The position numbers and the translations under genes were made by a program. Under the pieces are notes generated by a model that searched no databases, was not told the origin of the DNA, and was given only the letters and a program-made list of their open reading frames with translations. From contig JAGGSX010000060.1 of assembly GCA_021158865.1 (NCBI GenBank), positions 1-11,072 of the forward strand: a DNA stretch of 11,072 bases, in the 5' to 3' direction. The stretch comes from Thermoplasmata archaeon (lineage in GTDB: Archaea > Thermoplasmatota > E2 > UBA202 > JdFR-43). This document shows, piece by piece, positions 7,393 through 11,072 of the stretch; position 1 is the first letter of the stretch; each line of letters opens with the position of its first letter.

Positions 7393-7415
7393 TTTTATAT
7401 CGAAATCCTATAAAA
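7393..7415 (+). promoter_or_regulatory. queD promoter with inverted TATA repeat
   Basis: TTTATAT (7394-7400), preceded by a purine-rich BRE-like GGGAAAAG, is centred 23 bases before the queD ATG. The stretch TTTTATA (7393-7399) is repeated inverted as TATAAAA (7409-7415) with a 9-base spacer. The second arm covers the region just upstream of the start codon. It could be an operator, or the relic of a divergent promoter that once served glnA. Confidence 0.55.
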
Positions 7416-7419
7416 TAGC

Positions 7420-7881
7420 ATGGAAATTCGAATAGATGGATGGCGCCGCCATTTAATATTCTCCGCCGCCCACTTTCTATCAGATTATTCAAAATGTTCT
7501 CGCCTCCATGGTCATTCTTATGCAGTTCATATTGTTATAAGTGGTTATCCTATAGATGGGATTATAATGGACTTTGAAGTTATAAAAGAAAAAATTAAGG
7601 AAATTATTGATGAAATTGACCATAAAGTTATCATTCCAGAAGAAGATGTGAAAGTGAAGGAAAATGAAGTTGAAATAATTCACAATAAGAAAAGATATGT
7701 ATTCCCAAAAGAAGATTGTGCCATACTTCCAATAAAAACATCATCTGCAGAGAGCATTGCTTCGTATATTTTGCAAGAGTTTTTAAATAGGGTGGATATA
7801 AATGAGAATATAGATGAAGTGGCTATTGGAATAGATGAAGGCTATGGTCAAGGAGCATGGGCAAAAAGGAAGATAAAATGA
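7420..7881 (+). CDS. queD: QueD, 6-carboxytetrahydropterin synthase
   Basis: QueD converts 7,8-dihydroneopterin triphosphate to 6-carboxytetrahydropterin, an early step to the deazaguanine preQ0 and, in archaea, tRNA archaeosine. The 153-residue product is a member of the 6-pyruvoyl tetrahydropterin synthase family. The zinc ligands are H18 (FSAAHF) and H30/H32 (LHGHSY); the catalytic Cys is C26 in [12 protein letters not shown] at 50-52, DHK at 67-69, TSSAES at 107-112 and [10 protein letters not shown] near the end match the family's fold. The neighbouring queC and queE support QueD over a biopterin-pathway enzyme. The ATG follows a TATA box at -23, and the gene opens an overlapping operon; its TGA overlaps the queC start. 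The first codons include a GC-rich palindrome at 7439-7451. A charged insertion of about 25 residues after DHK (about 72-97) is somewhat unusual. Confidence 0.92.
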   Translation: MEIRIDGWRRHLIFSAAHFLSDYSKCSRLHGHSYAVHIVISGYPIDGIIMDFEVIKEKIKEIIDEIDHKVIIPEEDVKVKENEVEIIHNKKRYVFPKEDCAILPIKTSSAESIASYILQEFLNRVDINENIDEVAIGIDEGYGQGAWAKRKIK

Positions 7882-8540
7882 AGGCTGTATGTCTATTGTC
7901 GGGAGGGATGGATTCTGCAGTTGCATCTGCTATTGCAAAAAAAGAAGGATATGAAGTTTATGCATTATCATTTGATTATGGGCAGAGAAATAAAAGAGAA
8001 TTGAAGGCATCAGGTGAGATAGCAAAATGGCTTCAAGCAAAGCATAAAATCATAAAAGCAGATTTGCGTCAAATAGGCGGTTCAGCTTTAACCGATGATA
8101 TAGAAGTTCCAGAACATGGAGATGGTATACCAGTAACTTATGTCCCAGCCCGCAATACAATTTTCCTTTCATTTGCTCTTGCTTATGCTGAAGTTGTAGA
8201 TGCGGATGCAATTTTTATAGGTGTCAATGCAGTGGATTATTCTGGTTATCCCGATTGCCGTCCGGAATATATTGAAGCATTTCAAAATCTTGCAAATCTT
8301 GCAACAAAAAGAAGTATAGAAAAAAAACCAATTAGAATAAATGCTCCTTTACTATATCTATCAAAGGCTGAGGTAGTCAAAAAAGGTTATGAACTTGGTG
8401 TCCCATTTGAAAAAACATGGAGTTGCTATAGAGAAGGAGAAAAAGCATGTGGGAGATGCGATTCATGCAGGTTAAGACTGAAGGCATTTAAAGAAGCTGG
8501 ATTTGAAGACCCTTTAGAATATGAAGTTAAAAATATTTAG
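7878..8540 (+). CDS. queC: QueC, 7-cyano-7-deazaguanine (preQ0) synthase
   Basis: QueC uses ATP and ammonia to turn 7-carboxy-7-deazaguanine into the nitrile preQ0. The 220 residues show the PP-loop SGGMDSA (8-14), the early strand and turn [11 protein letters not shown] (31-41), [10 protein letters not shown] (89-98), [17 protein letters not shown] (115-131), and the C-terminal zinc site with four cysteines at 183, 191, 194 and 197 (SCYREG, CGRCDSC). Length and order are typical of the family. The frame is open from an ATG at 7857, but the ATG at 7878 overlaps the queD TGA (ATGA), sits behind a Shine-Dalgarno-like AAGGAAG, and puts the PP-loop close to the N-terminus, so I chose it. The last 20 bases are shared with the following lipoprotein gene, implying tight translational coupling. 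Confidence 0.96.
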   Translation: MKAVCLLSGGMDSAVASAIAKKEGYEVYALSFDYGQRNKRELKASGEIAKWLQAKHKIIKADLRQIGGSALTDDIEVPEHGDGIPVTYVPARNTIFLSFALAYAEVVDADAIFIGVNAVDYSGYPDCRPEYIEAFQNLANLATKRSIEKKPIRINAPLLYLSKAEVVKKGYELGVPFEKTWSCYREGEKACGRCDSCRLRLKAFKEAGFEDPLEYEVKNI

Positions 8541-9963
8541 TTTGGTTGTTGTTGCAATTTTGCTTTCAGGATGCATAAACAATGTTAGAAAGAATGAAAT
8601 AACTTCTTTTAAAACGCTACCTTTTAAAATAGGGGATAAAGCAACATACTCGTTATATGGAAAAATGACAATAAAGACAGATAATGGCTTTTTAATATAT
8701 ACAAGCAGTGGAGAAGCAACAATTGAAATTAAAGAAGCAAGTGTTGAAGATGGATTCGGGAAATATCATGAAGCCATTAATTTTTACATGTCATTAAAAG
8801 AAATGCCCGTAAATAATACAGCAGAAGGAGTAATAAAAGGTATGCCAATATCATTGGAGAAAAATATATACAGGATAGTAAATGGAAGTAATATTGGAGG
8901 AATAATAAAAAGTTATACGATTAGCCATGGTATAAATAGAGACAGGCATATTACAATATATTCATATCCATTTTATGATATTATAGATGATTTCATGCAA
9001 AAAGAATTTAATGTCAATGAAAATGGGAGTTTTGTTTTTGAAAATAAAATTTTTACATGGAGAACAAGTAAAGATAAAAATGCTTTGAGAATTGATTTTG
9101 ATACTGGCGAAAACAAGAATTTTTCGATATGGATAAAAAATGGTTATTCTTTGCCATCTCAAATAGAATTTAGATACAGTAATGAATCAAGAATAAATAG
9201 ATATGATTTTGAAATTAAAAGCTTTAAAAGAGGGGGTGGAAATGAATACAGAATATTGAAAATGAACTATACAAATGAAAAGCGTGGAGAATATGAAAAA
9301 TGGAAAAATTATGGGGTGCCGGCGCAGGGCAACGACGGAGATTTTGGCTTTGATATAAGGTCTGCTTTATCAAATGCCTATAAGTTTTCGAGTGGTGCTG
9401 GTGGATATAGTAATGTTAAGAATTTCATAAATAAAAATGGGGGCTATGTCATATATGCAACATATTCAGGAAGCAGCAATTCATGGGAATTGGAATTTGG
9501 AAACAATGGCATAAAAGATGTTTATGTGTTAAATGTTTCGAAAAATAAAAAGGAGGATGAAAGAATGGATACAAATCCATATTTAGCATATTTTCCACAT
9601 ATACCATTTCCTATGAACAAGCTGCCAGATAAAATGCTGACTGTTTCTTCAGCAGAGGATATTTTTAAAAGTATCGAGGCAATAAATCTTAAAGAATATT
9701 CATTTCATGTATCTTATGTAGAAAGATATTATCCTGATACACTATTTGATATATGGGAAGGAAATGGAAAAGATAAAGAAATTGACATAAGCGAAGGAGC
9801 AAATGAAAGGGGTGCATGTTTGATTGACGGGCTCTCAAAAATTGTAAAAGATTATTCATACGGATATGACATTATGAAAGCAATCCAGCCACCTTTCATA
9901 TCTTTTGAAGGCAAAATAGATGGCAGTAATGGAATGATTTTGTATGTTTATAAAGAAACATGA
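8521..9963 (+). CDS. Unrecognised lipoprotein inside the que operon
   Basis: I do not recognise the family. The 480-residue product starts with a basic tip, a hydrophobic stretch (residues 4-15) and the lipobox LLSGC with C18, so it should be exported and anchored by a lipid on the outer face of the membrane. The mature part is rich in Lys, Asn, Ile and Tyr, with many alternating beta-type stretches (for example [16 protein letters not shown], 37-52) and no further transmembrane segment. A Gly/Ser/Asn-rich part lies near 290-325 (SSGAGGYSN). The C-terminal quarter looks like a separate compact domain (from about 355). The ATG lies 20 bases inside queC in another frame and the TGA overlaps the queE ATG, so it is probably co-translated with both. 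No Shine-Dalgarno motif is clear. A link to deazaguanine uptake is conceivable but has no sequence support; it may simply be an operon passenger. Confidence 0.8.
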   Translation: MKLKIFSLVVVAILLSGCINNVRKNEITSFKTLPFKIGDKATYSLYGKMTIKTDNGFLIYTSSGEATIEIKEASVEDGFGKYHEAINFYMSLKEMPVNNTAEGVIKGMPISLEKNIYRIVNGSNIGGIIKSYTISHGINRDRHITIYSYPFYDIIDDFMQKEFNVNENGSFVFENKIFTWRTSKDKNALRIDFDTGENKNFSIWIKNGYSLPSQIEFRYSNESRINRYDFEIKSFKRGGGNEYRILKMNYTNEKRGEYEKWKNYGVPAQGNDGDFGFDIRSALSNAYKFSSGAGGYSNVKNFINKNGGYVIYATYSGSSNSWELEFGNNGIKDVYVLNVSKNKKEDERMDTNPYLAYFPHIPFPMNKLPDKMLTVSSAEDIFKSIEAINLKEYSFHVSYVERYYPDTLFDIWEGNGKDKEIDISEGANERGACLIDGLSKIVKDYSYGYDIMKAIQPPFISFEGKIDGSNGMILYVYKET

Positions 9964-10592
9964 TGAAATTGAAAATAAATGAAATATTTTATTCATTGCA
10001 AGGCGAAGGCTCTGATGTTGGCTTACCAACAATATTTATACGTTTCACAGGATGCAATTTGAGATGTAAATATTGTGATACAGAATACGCATTTTATGAA
10101 GGAAAAGATATGGAAATAGAAGAAATTTATGGAGAAATAAAAAAATGGAATTGCAATAGAATATGCATAACTGGAGGGGAGCCATTATTACAAAGTGGGA
10201 TATATAAATTAGTTGATTTTCTCATCAGAAAAAATTATGAGATAAGTGTTGAAACAAATGGTTCAATTGATATTGAAAGGTTATCAAAAAAAAATGTTAA
10301 AATAAAAATGGATTTTAAGCTTCCATCATCACAAATGCATGAAAAAATGATTGCTAAGAATATAGATTTACTTCGCAATAGAGATGAGCTAAAGTTTATA
10401 ATATGGAATAGAGATGATTATGAATATGCAAAGAAAATAATAAACATGGCAAAGCCGTCATGCCAGATAATAATGCAACCTGTTTGGAAAAGCAAAATAA
10501 AACTTGCGAATTGGATTCTTGAGGACATGATTGATGTGCGTTATTCAATGCAAATTCATAAAATTTTGTGGGGAGAAAACTCAAAAAAATAG
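9960..10592 (+). CDS. queE: QueE, 7-carboxy-7-deazaguanine synthase (radical SAM)
   Basis: QueE rearranges 6-carboxytetrahydropterin to 7-carboxy-7-deazaguanine with S-adenosylmethionine and a [4Fe-4S] cluster, the step between QueD and QueC. The 210 residues have the family start INEIFYSLQGEGSDVGLP, the cluster motif C32-x3-C36-x2-C39 (TGCNLRCKYCDTEYAF), the SAM-contact strand ITGGEPLLQ (74-82), VETNGS (101-106) and a C-terminal IQPVW-like strand (IMQPVW, 170-175) before HKILWGE. This is the usual compact QueE size. The ATG at 9960 overlaps the lipoprotein TGA; a second ATG at 9963 would shorten the protein by one residue. It is the last gene of the overlapping operon. The pathway order is D-E-C whereas the gene order is D-C-lipoprotein-E. 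Confidence 0.95.
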   Translation: MMKLKINEIFYSLQGEGSDVGLPTIFIRFTGCNLRCKYCDTEYAFYEGKDMEIEEIYGEIKKWNCNRICITGGEPLLQSGIYKLVDFLIRKNYEISVETNGSIDIERLSKKNVKIKMDFKLPSSQMHEKMIAKNIDLLRNRDELKFIIWNRDDYEYAKKIINMAKPSCQIIMQPVWKSKIKLANWILEDMIDVRYSMQIHKILWGENSKK

Positions 10593-10596
10593 CAAG

Positions 10597-10604
10597 TTTT
10601 ATAA
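10597..10604 (+). promoter_or_regulatory. TATA box before the small ORF
   Basis: TTTTATAA follows a purine/A-rich stretch just after the queE stop and is centred about 25 bases before the ATG at 10626. The spacing matches the other promoters here and supports a transcript start next to that ATG. Confidence 0.45.
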
Positions 10605-10625
10605 AAAAGCCGGCGTTAATGAATT

Positions 10626-10748
10626 ATGAGGGGATGGGAAGAAATTGGTAGATTTGGAGAGAGTATAAAAATATTGAGAAAAGGAAGCATGAGAAGACTT
10701 GTTGACGATAGAGGAAAAGTTGTAATGGAATACAGAATGGAGAATTAA
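10626..10748 (+). CDS. Possible 40-residue small protein upstream of nurA
   Basis: An open frame of 40 codons begins MRGWEEIGRFGESIKILRKG and ends with MEYRMEN and a TAA. It is basic and mixed hydrophobic, with no cysteines, no signal and no motif that I recognise. Support comes from position: a TATA box at the leaderless spacing used by other genes in the window, and the nurA start only 25 bases after its stop. The codons look like those of the neighbours. Against it, the length is short enough to arise by chance in sequence of this composition. It could be a real small protein, or a leader ORF that affects nurA translation. Confidence 0.45.
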   Translation: MRGWEEIGRFGESIKILRKGSMRRLVDDRGKVVMEYRMEN

Positions 10749-10773
10749 TTTAAGACAAATAATATTACAAATT

Positions 10774-11072
10774 ATGGAATTAAACGAGGCAATAAATTTC
10801 ATTGATAAGATAATTAGTTATAAGTATGAATTCAATAAAGAAGATTTTACTGAATTTGGATTGGATAAAGCAATTAAAATAGCTGCAATAGATGGCAGTT
10901 CAATAAAAATATTGGATGGTGGTTCTTTTTCAGTTGCATTAATAAGAGTTGGATATGTAATTGCAGGAGAAGAAATAAAAAATTATATAAAAAATATTGA
11001 ATTGGAAGTTGTTGATGAGGAAAGCAAAATAGATGAGATTAGAGAAATGAAGGAAATGGAACTAATAAATGA
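10774..11072 (+). CDS. nurA: NurA 5'-3' nuclease, N-terminal part (cut by window end)
   Basis: NurA is the archaeal nuclease that, driven by the HerA translocase, resects DNA ends after Mre11-Rad50. Ninety-nine codons are visible, from MELNEAINFIDKIISYKYEF. After an N-terminal helical stretch comes the strand AIKIAAIDGSSIKIL (about 34-48), whose AIDGSS is the first catalytic Asp motif of the family. The strand SFSVALIRVGYVIAG (about 52-66) fits the next part of the RNase H-like fold. The frame is open to the window edge; the remaining motifs lie outside. AATTAATTTAA (10743-10753), centred about 26 bases before the ATG, could be a promoter of its own inside the end of the small ORF. No Shine-Dalgarno sequence is obvious. 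Confidence 0.8.
   Translation, partial: MELNEAINFIDKIISYKYEFNKEDFTEFGLDKAIKIAAIDGSSIKILDGGSFSVALIRVGYVIAGEEIKNYIKNIELEVVDEESKIDEIREMKEMELIN

Noticed and set aside
7857..7877. ATG at 7857 as the queC start
   Set aside because: The ATG at 7878 overlaps the queD stop, has a Shine-Dalgarno-like motif and gives the normal PP-loop distance.

Overview
The window is AT-rich archaeal chromosome. The archaeal assignment rests on gene content (Mre11, Rad50 and NurA; a NOB1 endonuclease; a QueD/QueC/QueE set that would feed archaeosine) and on expression signals. Most transcription units start with a TTTATAT-like TATA box centred about 23-25 bases before the start codon, which implies leaderless mRNAs, while some downstream genes carry Shine-Dalgarno motifs. 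A euryarchaeal, Thermoplasmatota-like origin is plausible, but that is inference only.

Layout. Bases 1-2745, minus strand: mre11 followed by rad50, with a 4-base stop/start overlap. The rad50 frame is interrupted by one TAA at 947-949; the same frame then stays open through the zinc hook to the window edge. Bases 2839-4200, plus: a dihydrolipoamide-dehydrogenase-like flavoprotein with features of mycothione reductase. Bases 4249-5595, plus: a radical SAM protein with a cobalamin-binding-like N-terminal domain. Bases 5686-6476, minus: NOB1 followed by a small winged-helix protein, overlapping by 4 bases and convergent with the radical SAM gene. Bases 6536-7375, minus: a badly decayed glutamine synthetase (glnA) pseudogene. 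Bases 7420-10592, plus: an overlapping run queD-queC-lipoprotein-queE. Bases 10626-10748: a 40-codon small ORF with its own TATA box. Base 10774 to the end: the 5' part of nurA.

How the genes work together. QueD, QueC and QueE carry out consecutive steps to preQ0, the base that archaea insert into tRNA and convert to archaeosine; the GTP cyclohydrolase of the first step is not in the window. An unrecognised 480-residue lipoprotein is translationally embedded between queC and queE. Mre11, Rad50 and NurA are parts of the archaeal end-resection machinery. Here nurA lies about 8 kb from mre11-rad50 on the opposite strand, and herA is not visible. NOB1 is the nuclease that matures the 3' end of 16S rRNA.

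The points most worth a second look are the stop inside rad50, the glnA pseudogene (reconstructed from its scattered frames), the lipoprotein inside the que operon, the small gene before nurA, and short GC-rich palindromic patches that share the word TGGCGGC inside coding regions. I found no CRISPR array, tRNA, rRNA or insertion sequence, and no clear novel defence system.
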